From NCBI GenBank assembly GCA_036273175.1, contig DASUIE010000047.1, forward strand, positions 1-19,796: a DNA stretch of 19,796 nucleotides, written 5' to 3'. The position numbers were made by a program, and so were the translations under genes. Positions 1 to 7,024 of the stretch are shown piece after piece (position 1 is the first letter of the stretch; each line of letters opens with the position of its first letter). The stretch comes from DATARH01 sp036273175. GTDB lineage: Bacteria; Pseudomonadota; Alphaproteobacteria; ATCC43930; CGMCC-115725. The notes under the pieces were generated by a model. It was not told the origin of the DNA. It worked only from the letters and a program-made list of their open reading frames with translations, and searched no databases.

Positions 1-23
1 GTAGTCGCCCGCGCGAACGAAAT

Positions 24-54
24 GGGGCCGCCCCGTGGGGAGCGGCCCCTTCTT
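24..54 (+). terminator. Candidate intrinsic terminator
   Basis: An 8-bp GC-only stem (GGGGCCGC at 24-31 pairing with GCGGCCCC at 42-49) has a 10-nt loop and is followed on the plus strand by TTCTT. This fits a terminator for a plus-strand gene lying before the window. Read on the minus strand, the stem is followed by ATTTCGTT, so it might also end the minus-strand transcript that stops at 123. The T tract is short in both directions. Confidence 0.5.
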
Positions 55-70
55 GCTGCTATCTGTCTGC

Positions 71-110
71 CCCTCACCCCGGCCCTCTCCCCGCTTGCGG
101 GGAGAGGGGG
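71..110. repeat. Palindromic intergenic repeat
   Basis: A near-perfect inverted repeat: CCCTCTCCCCG (83-93) pairs with CGGGGAGAGGG (98-108) around the tetraloop CTTG, preceded by CCCTCACCCCGG. From memory, this wording resembles a short palindrome found many times in intergenic regions of alphaproteobacterial genomes. It lies just downstream of the thiamine-dependent enzyme gene. Only one copy is present in this window, so its dispersed nature is inferred. Confidence 0.5.
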
Positions 111-122
111 AGCGTGGAGGGA

Positions 123-1781
123 TCAGGTGTGCCAGCGGAACGCTTGCGCCTTGCGCTGCGAGCCCTGGCTCAGCTTGATGTTCACGACGCCCGGGCCGGG
201 GAAGTTCATCAGCTCGTCGAGCGCGCCGCGAACGTCCTTGGTGTCCTCGACATAGGCGCCGTACCCGCCAAATGACTGCATCATCTTGTCGTAGCGGGCG
301 CCGTAGATCAGCGTGTTCGGCCGCATGTTGAGCATCGGGTTCGACGGGATTTCCGGCATCCCCGGACCGATGCCGCCATTGTTGAGGATGACGATCTTGG
401 CCGGCATGCCATAGCGGCACAGCGTCTCCATCTCCATCCCCGAGAAGCCGATCGCCGAGTCGCCCGAGACGTGGACGACCGGGCGGTCGGGATGCACGAC
501 GCAGGCGGCGATGACGATGCCGAGGCCGACGCCCATCGTGCCGTAGCTGCCGGCGTTCATGTACGAGCGCGGGTTTTCGAGCGGCATCTGGGTCCCGCCG
601 ATATCCATCGTCGTCGCGCCTTCGCTGCACAGCACGACATTCTTGGGCAGCCACTCGCGGATGTCGCGGAACAGCCGGTAATAGGTGCCGGGCGAGGATT
701 CGTCGTTGACTTGCGGCGCGATCGCGTCGGCGTTTTCCTTGGCCTTCGCCGCCAGAGCCTGACGCCAGGGCGACCCTTCCGGGTGGAACCACTGGCGGCC
801 GCTGAGCGACGCGTTGAGCTGCTGCATGATGGCCTTGCCATCGCCGAGCAGCGGCACGTCGGCCGGCTTGTTCTGGTGCATCGACTCCGGCGAGATGTCG
901 AGCTGCACGACCTTGACGTCCTTCGCGTAGCGCGGCGGCAGGCCGAAATGCAGGATCCAGTTGAAGCGCGCGCCCATCAGGAAGACGACGTCGGCCTGCT
1001 GCAAGGCGAGCGTACGCGCGGCGCCAGCCGATAGCGGATGGTCGTCGGGCATCACGCCCTTGCCCTTCGGCGTCCGGACGAATGGGATCTGAGTCTTTTC
1101 GAGGAACTTGCGCACCTCTTCGGTGGCGCCCGAATACGCCATGCCCTGGCCGATCAGGGCCAGCGGCCGCTGCGCCGACTGGAGCACGGCAAGGGCGCTC
1201 TCGACATCCTGCGGCATCGCCATGGTGCGCGGCGGCTCAGGGCACTTCGCGACCTCGACCACGTCGGCGGTGTCGCACTTGCCGGTGATCAGATCGTCGG
1301 CGATGTCGAGATAAGTCGAGCCGGGGCGGCCATAAATCGACTGCCGGACCGCCATCTCGACATAGAACGGGATGCGGTTGACGTGCTCGATCGCGTGCGC
1401 CCATTTCGAAACCGGGGTCGCGGCCAGCACCTGGCGCTCTTCCTGGAACGAGCCCATGCCGTTGCGGTACGTCTCCGACGCGCCGCCGATCAGGATCATC
1501 GGCCAGCAATTCTGCTGGGCGTTGGCGAGGCCGGCGAGGCCGTGGATGACGCCCGGGCCGGTGACGACGATGCACGAGCCGGGCCGGCCGGTCAGAAACC
1601 CGACGGCGCCCGCCGCGTAGGACGCAGCCTGCTCGTTGCGCATGCCGATATAGGGAAGGCCGACCTTTTGGGCCGCCTCCGCGATCGGCCCGACGGGAAA
1701 CCCGACAACGCCGAACATGTACTCAACGCCCTGCTCTTTCAGGCTCTTGGCCAGCAGGTCAGCGCCAACGATTTCCGCCAT
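123..1781 (-). CDS. Thiamine-diphosphate enzyme, 2-hydroxyacyl-CoA lyase / oxalyl-CoA decarboxylase family
   Basis: This 552-residue protein has the three-domain plan of ThDP-dependent decarboxylases. The N-terminal domain carries the catalytic Glu50 in RNEQAASYAAGAVGFLTGRPG-like sequence. The middle domain is of the nucleotide/CoA-binding type (about 190-330). The C-terminal domain carries the ThDP/Mg motif GDS (440-442) followed by NN (467-468). Segments such as ARFNWILHFGLPPRY, GFSGMEMETLCRYGMP and the C-terminal RKAQAFRW match what I know of human HACL1, which cleaves 2-hydroxyacyl-CoA to formyl-CoA and an aldehyde. The related enzyme oxalyl-CoA decarboxylase is the main alternative. One oddity is that the usual Tyr after NNxGI is Gly here (NNGGIG). 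The ATG is preceded by GGGAGGGG. The gene lies 110 bp downstream of the dioxygenase genes and could share their transcript. The family is secure, the substrate is not. Confidence 0.8.
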   Translation of the reverse strand: MAEIVGADLLAKSLKEQGVEYMFGVVGFPVGPIAEAAQKVGLPYIGMRNEQAASYAAGAVGFLTGRPGSCIVVTGPGVIHGLAGLANAQQNCWPMILIGGASETYRNGMGSFQEERQVLAATPVSKWAHAIEHVNRIPFYVEMAVRQSIYGRPGSTYLDIADDLITGKCDTADVVEVAKCPEPPRTMAMPQDVESALAVLQSAQRPLALIGQGMAYSGATEEVRKFLEKTQIPFVRTPKGKGVMPDDHPLSAGAARTLALQQADVVFLMGARFNWILHFGLPPRYAKDVKVVQLDISPESMHQNKPADVPLLGDGKAIMQQLNASLSGRQWFHPEGSPWRQALAAKAKENADAIAPQVNDESSPGTYYRLFRDIREWLPKNVVLCSEGATTMDIGGTQMPLENPRSYMNAGSYGTMGVGLGIVIAACVVHPDRPVVHVSGDSAIGFSGMEMETLCRYGMPAKIVILNNGGIGPGMPEIPSNPMLNMRPNTLIYGARYDKMMQSFGGYGAYVEDTKDVRGALDELMNFPGPGVVNIKLSQGSQRKAQAFRWHT

Positions 1782-1891
1782 AGTCCCCTCCCAAAAGACC
1801 GCGAGGTCCGATTCAAGAATGCATCGCCGCAGAGATTACGCATTTCTCCACAAAGGGGGAAACCCCTATCGCGGAAGGGGGCCATGCGCCG
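1782..1891. other. Intergenic gap with small hairpin
   Basis: This 110-bp gap separates the dioxygenase beta-subunit gene from the downstream thiamine-enzyme gene on the same strand. It holds the Shine-Dalgarno sequence of the latter next to its start and a small 5-bp hairpin with a GAAA loop (AGGGG at 1854-1858, CCCCT at 1863-1867). I see no convincing promoter or terminator, so operon membership of the thiamine enzyme remains open. Confidence 0.4.
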
Positions 1892-2365
1892 CTAAAGCGG
1901 GATCACCAGCAGCGTGTCGATCTTCTGGCTGTCGAGGACGACCAGCCGCTCGATAAAGCGAAACGGCCGCGCGCTCACGGCGATGCGGTCGAGGTAGCGG
2001 CCGGTCGCGAACAAACTGGTCTCGCCGTCATGCATGATGCGGGCGGCGAGAAAGCTCGTGCGCGCCGCGGCGACGCCGTCCTCGACCGAGAGGATGCGCG
2101 GCGCGCCGGCGACGTGGCGGTACCGGTGCTTTTCAAAGATGTTGGCGCGGCGCAGCGAGGTGATGCGGTCGACCAGCATCCCGCGCGAGGCGGCGTAGAT
2201 GACGCCGTGGCGCAGCCCGGCCTCGTGGCTCTCGCGGCTGGTGACCAGGTAGCGGCAATCCTCGACAAAGAAATCCGGCCATTCCTCGAGCCGGTCGTCG
2301 TCGATGCAGTCGCCATAGGCCGCGACGAGGTCGGCGACGCCGAGGCGGACGGCCTGATCGTCCAT
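1892..2365 (-). CDS. Aromatic-ring-hydroxylating dioxygenase, beta (small) subunit
   Basis: This 157-residue protein has the SnoaL/NTF2-like fold expected of Rieske dioxygenase small subunits. It opens with a tyrosine/aspartate-rich helix (AAYGDCIDDDRLEEWPDFF), then REN-like, DRITSLR, YRHVAG and GRYLDRI signatures, and ends in DTLLVIPL. These match anthranilate- and terephthalate-type beta subunits such as AndAd and TphA3, which have similar lengths. The beta subunit is structural, stabilising the alpha3beta3 hexamer, with no catalytic centre of its own. Its ATG overlaps the alpha-subunit stop as TGATG, so the pair should be translationally coupled in about 1:1 ratio. A longer upstream reading frame exists but lies inside the alpha gene and is not the real start. 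Confidence 0.9.
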   Translation of the reverse strand: MDDQAVRLGVADLVAAYGDCIDDDRLEEWPDFFVEDCRYLVTSRESHEAGLRHGVIYAASRGMLVDRITSLRRANIFEKHRYRHVAGAPRILSVEDGVAAARTSFLAARIMHDGETSLFATGRYLDRIAVSARPFRFIERLVVLDSQKIDTLLVIPL

Positions 2366-3612
2366 CAGGTCCCCATCAGTGCGCGGTACTGCTTCCAGAA
2401 CCCGCGGATCGCGCTCTCGGTGGCGCGGAAAGTCTGCGACTCCGCCTCGTGCCCGCCCATCATGACGATGCCGGCCTCGTCGTCGTTGTATTGCAGCGCG
2501 CGCTGCACGAAGCCGCCGACGCAGCCGTCTTCCATCGAGATGTAGCCGGCCGCGCCGATCAGGTTGCCCTGGCGCAGCCGCCGCTCCTCCATCGCCGGGT
2601 CGTCGTCGGCAAAGCCGAGATGGATCCATTCGAGTTCGCTCTTGCCGACGCCGCGAGGCCGCAGCACTCGGACCGCGATCGCGTTGCGGATCTGCTGGAG
2701 CACCATGCCGGGGAAAATCGTCAGGATCTGCACCGAGATCCGGTCGCCGTATTCGTCGACCGAATCGAGGATCGAGCGGTCTTCCAGGTGGTGCTCGTTC
2801 GAGGCGCGGAGCTGCTCGTGCTTGTAGTCCTCGTCCTCGGCGGCGTAGTCGAGCTTGGCGAAGCTGAAATGGTTGCCGCCGTTCTCGGCGATATTGATCC
2901 CGCCCGGCTGGCTCATCCGGTTGATCCGGAAAATGTTCAGGAAGGTGTGCAGGATCGAGGCGTGGTAGGTGTCCTTGACGTTCTCGAAATAGAGCTTCCA
3001 ATTGTTCGGCAGCACCTGGACCGAGCGGCCGATGACGCGTGGGCTCCGTCCTTCCAGCACGCGCTTGACGCCGCCGGCCACGACCGGGCCGAGATAGGTT
3101 TCGAGATCGGGCGCGCGCGGATCGAACGAGCCGAAGACGAGGCCCGACAGCTCGGCGACGCGCAGTTGCTGGAGGTGATGCTCATCCTTGCGGAATTCCG
3201 GCGGCATCCCGCCGGCGCGCTTGACGCCCTTCTCGAAGGCGACGCCGGTCAGACGGCCGGAAAGATCGTAGCTCCAGCCGTGATAGATGCAGGTGATCTC
3301 CCGGCCGCTGCCCTTGCGCTCCAGGCACAAGAGGTTGCCGCGATGGGCGCAGCGGTTGACGAAGGCGTTGATCGCGCCGTCCGGCGCGCGGGCGGCGACG
3401 ACCGCGACCTCGCCCACGGTCGTCGCGACCCAGTCTCCGGGATGCGGGAGCTCGGCGGCCAGGCACAGATAGCTCCAGGTCGGCCCCTTGAAAATCCGCT
3501 CCTGCTCGCGCCGGTACTGCTCCGGGTCGGTGTAAAGCCGGAAGGGCACCTCGCTGATGCCGTTCGACGGCCCGGAGACGCCGCAGTCAACATCGATATC
3601 CTGCACGGACAT
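2365..3612 (-). CDS. Rieske aromatic-ring-hydroxylating dioxygenase, alpha (large) subunit
   Basis: This 415-residue protein is a terminal oxygenase. The N-terminal Rieske [2Fe-2S] domain has CAH (Cys88, His90) and CIYH (Cys108, His111). The C-terminal catalytic domain has ENVKDTYHASILH, giving the bridging Asp214 and iron ligands His217 and His222. An acidic pair at 361-362 is the likely third ligand region. Length and sequence feel closest to the anthranilate (AndAc) and terephthalate (TphA2) group, which act on aromatic carboxylates by inserting both atoms of O2 to form cis-diols. The substrate cannot be fixed from sequence alone. No ferredoxin or reductase gene is in the window, so electrons must come from a partner encoded elsewhere. 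The ATG is preceded by GAGG five bases upstream. The gene is divergent from the small membrane-protein gene at 3742. Confidence 0.92.
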   Translation of the reverse strand: MSVQDIDVDCGVSGPSNGISEVPFRLYTDPEQYRREQERIFKGPTWSYLCLAAELPHPGDWVATTVGEVAVVAARAPDGAINAFVNRCAHRGNLLCLERKGSGREITCIYHGWSYDLSGRLTGVAFEKGVKRAGGMPPEFRKDEHHLQQLRVAELSGLVFGSFDPRAPDLETYLGPVVAGGVKRVLEGRSPRVIGRSVQVLPNNWKLYFENVKDTYHASILHTFLNIFRINRMSQPGGINIAENGGNHFSFAKLDYAAEDEDYKHEQLRASNEHHLEDRSILDSVDEYGDRISVQILTIFPGMVLQQIRNAIAVRVLRPRGVGKSELEWIHLGFADDDPAMEERRLRQGNLIGAAGYISMEDGCVGGFVQRALQYNDDEAGIVMMGGHEAESQTFRATESAIRGFWKQYRALMGT

Positions 3613-3653
3613 GGCAGCCTCGATTGATGATTCTCGAAACTATGCGCGGGAAC

Positions 3654-3676
3654 CGGGCGGGCGTCCATCCCGCCCG
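3654..3676. promoter_or_regulatory. Inverted repeat in divergent promoter region
   Basis: CGGGCGGG (3654-3661) and CCCGCCCG (3669-3676) form a perfect 8-bp inverted repeat with a 7-nt spacer. It sits in the 129-bp gap between the divergently transcribed dioxygenase operon and the small membrane-protein gene. That position fits an operator or a 5' leader hairpin. There is no T tract, so it is not a terminator. In GC-rich DNA such repeats also arise by chance. Confidence 0.25.
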
Positions 3677-3741
3677 CCGCGCGGCGCGGGCGCGACGATC
3701 CGGCCCTGGCGGCGCCCGGCATCGACCGGCATCATCGGCGC

Positions 3742-4047
3742 ATGAGCTTTTTCGTGCTTAAGTACTTGATGCTGGCGGTTTGCGGCGCGGCATGGGTTTA
3801 CGCGACCTATCACGGCGTCCGCTTCGAGGACCAGCTGGGCCGCACCACCCGCGACCCGTTTCGGATCGAGGCGCTCAACCACCCCGCCTCGCTGTTCCGC
3901 GACGACCTCCATAGGCTCGCCCGCAAGTCGCGCCGCAAGGTTTTCGCGGCGCTGGCCGTGTTCTTCGGCATGGGCATCGTCCTGCTGGCGCTGCTGCTCG
4001 TCTTCGGCGGCGGCGGTGGCGTCGGTTCGCCGTTCCAATATCGGTAG
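3742..4047 (+). CDS. Small two-helix membrane protein of unknown function
   Basis: I do not recognise this 101-residue protein. It has an N-terminal hydrophobic helix (about 3-22) and a second one (about 67-88). A charged loop of about 45 residues between them is rich in Arg, His and Asp, and a glycine run (GGGGG) follows the second helix. The even spacing suggests both termini lie on one side of the inner membrane with the charged segment on the other. The first helix could alternatively be an uncleaved signal anchor. It converges with the acyl-CoA dehydrogenase gene, the two stops being only 3 bp apart. It stands alone on its strand, so context says little about its role. Confidence 0.75.
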   Translation: MSFFVLKYLMLAVCGAAWVYATYHGVRFEDQLGRTTRDPFRIEALNHPASLFRDDLHRLARKSRRKVFAALAVFFGMGIVLLALLLVFGGGGGVGSPFQYR

Positions 4048-4050
4048 CGG

Positions 4051-5190
4051 CTACTGGCGCAACAGCCGCCGGGCGATGATGACGCGCATGATCTCGTTGG
4101 TGCCTTCGAGGATCTGGTGCACGCGCACGTCGCGCAGATAGCGCTCGATCGGGAAGTCCTTGAGATAGCCGTAGCCGCCATGGAGCTGCAGCGCCTCGTT
4201 GCAGACATGAAACCCGGCATCGGTCGCGAGGCGCTTGGCCATCGCGCAGTGCAGCGTCGCGTCGGGATCTCCGCCGTCGAGGCTTGAGGCGGCGCGCCAC
4301 AGCATCAGCCGCGCCGCCTCAAGCTCGGTCTGCATGTCGGCGAGCTTGAACTGCAAGGCCTGGAAATCGGCGAGGCGCTGGCCGAACTGGCGCCGCCCCA
4401 GGAGGTAGTCGCGCGCCGCCTCGGCACAGGCCCGCGCGCCGCCGACCGAGCAGGCGCCGATATTGAGCCGCCCGCCGTCGAGCCCCATCATCGCGATCGC
4501 GAACCCCTCGCCCTCGGCGCCGAGGCGGTTGGCGACCGGCACGCGGCAATCGTCGAAATTGACCATCGCAGTCGGCTGGGTGTTCCAGCCGAGCTTGCGC
4601 TCCTTCTTGCCGAACGAGAGGCCGGGCGCATCCTTTTCGACGACGAGACAGGAGATGCCGCGCGGCCCCGCCTCGCCGGTGCGCACCATCGCGACATAGA
4701 TGTCGCTGCTGCCGCCGCCGGAGATAAACGCCTTCGACCCGTTGAGCACGTAATCGTCGCCGTCGCGCCGCGCGGCCGTTTGCAGCGCCGCCGCATCGGA
4801 CCCGCTGCCCGGCTCGGTCAGGCAATAGCTGGCGAAATGCTCCATCGTCATCAGCCGGGGCAAGAGGCGCGCGCGCTGGCCGCGGTCGCCGAAGCGGTCG
4901 ATCATCCACGCCGCCATGTTGTGGATCGACAGATACGCGGCGGTCGAGACGCAGGCCCCGGCCAGCTCCTCGAAGATCAGCGCCGCGTCGAGCCGGGTGA
5001 GGCCGCTGCCGCCGAATTCGTCGCGGACATAGATGCCGGCGAAACCGAGCGCCGCCGCCGCCCGCAGCGCCGCGACCGGAAACTCCGCCCGCTCGTCCCA
5101 GCCCGGCGCGTGCGGCAGCCATTCGTCGCGGGCGAAATCGCGCGCGGTCTCTTGAAAGGCAAGCTGCTCGGCGCCGAGGGAAAAATCCAT
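4051..5190 (-). CDS. Acyl-CoA dehydrogenase, isobutyryl-CoA dehydrogenase type
   Basis: This 379-residue flavoprotein has the full acyl-CoA dehydrogenase layout: an alpha-helical N-domain, the FAD-binding beta-domain with CLTEPGSGSD (about 123-132), and a C-terminal helical domain. The C-terminal domain has LQLHGGYGYLKD and the catalytic-base motif HQILEGTNE, with the base being Glu362. The stretches GSKAFISGG, GLSFGKKERKLGWNTQPT and RVHQILEGTNEIMR closely resemble human ACAD8, isobutyryl-CoA dehydrogenase. That enzyme oxidises isobutyryl-CoA to methacrylyl-CoA in valine breakdown and passes electrons to ETF. The next valine-pathway genes (hydratase, 3-hydroxyisobutyrate dehydrogenase, mmsA) are not in the window. 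It starts 15 bp after the rmuC stop and may be cotranscribed with it. The Shine-Dalgarno is weak. A short-branched-chain relative is the main alternative. Confidence 0.88.
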   Translation of the reverse strand: MDFSLGAEQLAFQETARDFARDEWLPHAPGWDERAEFPVAALRAAAALGFAGIYVRDEFGGSGLTRLDAALIFEELAGACVSTAAYLSIHNMAAWMIDRFGDRGQRARLLPRLMTMEHFASYCLTEPGSGSDAAALQTAARRDGDDYVLNGSKAFISGGGSSDIYVAMVRTGEAGPRGISCLVVEKDAPGLSFGKKERKLGWNTQPTAMVNFDDCRVPVANRLGAEGEGFAIAMMGLDGGRLNIGACSVGGARACAEAARDYLLGRRQFGQRLADFQALQFKLADMQTELEAARLMLWRAASSLDGGDPDATLHCAMAKRLATDAGFHVCNEALQLHGGYGYLKDFPIERYLRDVRVHQILEGTNEIMRVIIARRLLRQ

Positions 5191-5205
5191 CCGGCGAGAT
5201 TACAT

Positions 5206-6468
5206 CTATTCGTCCGCCGCCATGTCCAGATCCTCGGCCGCGGGAGTGAGCAGGAGCCCGTCCACCGAGACCGACGGCATCTCCCGCCGGCTCTTGACCC
5301 CGAGCTTGCGGATGCGCTCGCCGACCGACAGCGCGTTGCCGCGCCCGGTCGCCAGCCGCTTCAAGGCCTCGTTATGCGCCGCCGCCGCGTCGGCGAGCTT
5401 GGCGCCGACCGTGTTCATGTCGGCGAGGCTCATCCCGACCTTGTCGTAGAGCTCGCCGGCGAGCCGCGCGATCTCCTGCGCATTTTGCCCTTGCAGCTCG
5501 TAGCGCCAGATCGAGGCGACGGTGCGCATCGTCATTAGCAGGGTCGACGGCCCGACCACCACGACCCGCCGGTCCCAGGCGTAGGAAAACAGCTCCGGCT
5601 CCCGCGCCAGAGCGAGGGCCAAGGCCCCCTCGATCGGCATGAACATCAGCACGCAATCGTGCGCCGACAGCTTTTCGTTTTCCTGGTAGCGCTTGCCCGA
5701 CAACCCGTCGATATGCCCCTTGACGTCGCGGACGAATTGCGCGCCGGACGCCGCCCGCTCTTCGGGCGTCTCGGCCCGCTCCAGCCGCTCGTAGCCGGCC
5801 AGCGGCACCTTCGAATCGATGACCATCGTGCGCGACTCGGGCAGGAGCACGACGATGTCGGGTTTTTGCAGTCCGCCCTCGTCGTTGCGCAGCCCCATGC
5901 CGCGGCCTTGCGAGATGTATTCCCGCCCTTCGACCAGACCGGCGGATTCGAGGATGCGCTCGAGCACGATCTCGCCCCAGCGGCCGAGCAGCTGGGTGTC
6001 GCCGCGCAGCGCCTTGGCGAGCCCGTCGGCCTGCGAGCCCACCGCCTGGCTGGTCTCGACCAGGTGCCGGATCTGCTCCTTTAGCGACAGCACCTCGCGG
6101 GTCTCGGTGTCGTAGGTGGTCTTGACCGTGTTCTGGAATTCGTGGATGCGCTCGCGCAGCGGGTTCAGCAGCTCCGCGACGGCACGCTGCGAATCCTTCG
6201 ACAGCTCCTCGGAGTTGGCCTTCAGGACGCGATTGGCGATGTTCTCGAACTCGGCGGTCAACCGCGCTTGCAGCTCGCGCCGTTCGGCGGCCTGCTCCTC
6301 GACCTTCGCCGTCAGCGCCCTTTCGCGCTCGGCGAGCCGCGCCGCCTCGGTGAGCGCCGCGACTCGCTCGGCCTCGCCGTCGGCGTCCGGCCACACATAA
6401 CGGCCCAGCACATACCCGAGCAGCGTCCCGAGCGCCGCCGCCAGCACAGCAATTCCAATGATTTCCAT
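5206..6468 (-). CDS. rmuC: DNA recombination protein RmuC
   Basis: This 420-residue protein begins with a membrane anchor (about 3-25). A long Glu/Arg/Ala-rich coiled coil (about 30-90) follows, then the conserved RmuC core with LLGRWGEIVLERILESAG, QKPDIVVLLPESRTMVIDSKVPL and ALAREPELFSYAWDRRVVVVGPSTLL. The DxxVxLP...VIDSK segment resembles the restriction-endonuclease-fold active site attributed to the family, which limits inversions at short inverted repeats in E. coli. Length is normal for the family. GAAGAAGG precedes the ATG. The C-terminal tail (about 390-420) is acidic and probably disordered. The link to the downstream acyl-CoA dehydrogenase gene is spacing only. Confidence 0.93.
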   Translation of the reverse strand: MEIIGIAVLAAALGTLLGYVLGRYVWPDADGEAERVAALTEAARLAERERALTAKVEEQAAERRELQARLTAEFENIANRVLKANSEELSKDSQRAVAELLNPLRERIHEFQNTVKTTYDTETREVLSLKEQIRHLVETSQAVGSQADGLAKALRGDTQLLGRWGEIVLERILESAGLVEGREYISQGRGMGLRNDEGGLQKPDIVVLLPESRTMVIDSKVPLAGYERLERAETPEERAASGAQFVRDVKGHIDGLSGKRYQENEKLSAHDCVLMFMPIEGALALALAREPELFSYAWDRRVVVVGPSTLLMTMRTVASIWRYELQGQNAQEIARLAGELYDKVGMSLADMNTVGAKLADAAAAHNEALKRLATGRGNALSVGERIRKLGVKSRREMPSVSVDGLLLTPAAEDLDMAADE

Positions 6469-6617
6469 CGCGCCTTCTTCCCCACGTAGAAAGGCGGACC
6501 GTTCCCCTTCTGTTCATATACCTTACCGGGCATTTTCGATCAATCCCGGAATTCACGTCTCGTTAGGAAGCAGCCTCCGATCATCGCCCGATCGGCATCT
6601 TCGACGGGGGTCCTTCG

Positions 6618-6785
6618 ATGTCGGACAGAGACGTAGTTTTGCTGTGCGCGGGGGCCGTTTTCACGGTGATGGTGATCCCGGTTTCGCGCCGCGTCCGTAC
6701 CGCGCTTTTGTTGCTGGTGGTCGGCTTCGCGGCCTATCGGACGTACGGCTCGGGCCTTCTTTCGGCCGTGGGGCCGATCGGATGA
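6618..6785 (+). CDS. 55-residue hydrophobic small protein
   Basis: This short ORF encodes 55 residues that begin MSDRDVVLLCAGAVFTVMV. It has a hydrophobic stretch at about 7-22, an Arg-rich break (SRRVR), and a second hydrophobic stretch at about 28-40. That gives a two-helix hairpin with the positive loop probably cytoplasmic. A G-run (6606-6610) lies seven bases before the ATG. I recognise no family. Support comes from the RBS position, the hydrophobic pattern, and the tandem neighbour of identical length. It lies in the gap between rmuC (opposite strand) and the next small ORF. Conservation in related genomes would decide whether it is real. Confidence 0.5.
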   Translation: MSDRDVVLLCAGAVFTVMVIPVSRRVRTALLLLVVGFAAYRTYGSGLLSAVGPIG

Positions 6786-6852
6786 TCTTCATCGAGCGTT
6801 AAGGAGCCCCGCGCTAGCATCCGGCATTCGTGGCTAGAGTGTGACGCGCCTT

Positions 6853-7020
6853 ATGACCGCCGCCGACATCCTCGTCGTTTGCTCAGCGCTGCTGCTCGCG
6901 GCCGTGCTGCTGCCGACCGCGCCGCTCACCCGCGCGGTCCTTTACGTCGTGCTGATCGGGCTCACCGCGCTGCCGAGCATTCTCACGACCCTCGACAAGG
7001 TCCTGTCGCTGTTCGGCTAA
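6853..7020 (+). CDS. 55-residue hydrophobic small protein (second of tandem pair)
   Basis: This short ORF encodes 55 residues that begin MTAADILVVCSALLLAAVLL. Two hydrophobic helices (about 5-21 and 28-44) are joined by a short TAPLTR turn. The tail, DKVLSLFG, is amphipathic. It follows the other 55-residue ORF by 67 bp on the same strand. The ATG has no good Shine-Dalgarno. An in-frame GTG at 6841 would add four residues. The stop lies 4 bp from the stop of the convergent persulfide dioxygenase gene, filling the gap exactly, which supports a genuine coding gene. No family is recognised. Confidence 0.5.
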   Translation: MTAADILVVCSALLLAAVLLPTAPLTRAVLYVVLIGLTALPSILTTLDKVLSLFG

Positions 7021-7024
7021 ACCC

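Noticed and set aside
1038..1895. A plus-strand open frame of 285 codons opposite the thiamine-enzyme gene
   Set aside because: It is an antisense shadow of a well-supported gene, without motifs or ribosome binding site.
2449..3627. A plus-strand open frame of 392 codons over the dioxygenase alpha gene
   Set aside because: It is antisense to a gene with clear Rieske and iron-site motifs, is rich in Arg/Ala/Asp/Val, and shows no recognisable domain.
6801..6806. An AAGGAG Shine-Dalgarno-like sequence between the two small ORFs
   Set aside because: No start codon lies at proper distance. The nearest GTG (6830) opens only a four-codon frame, so it serves no visible gene.
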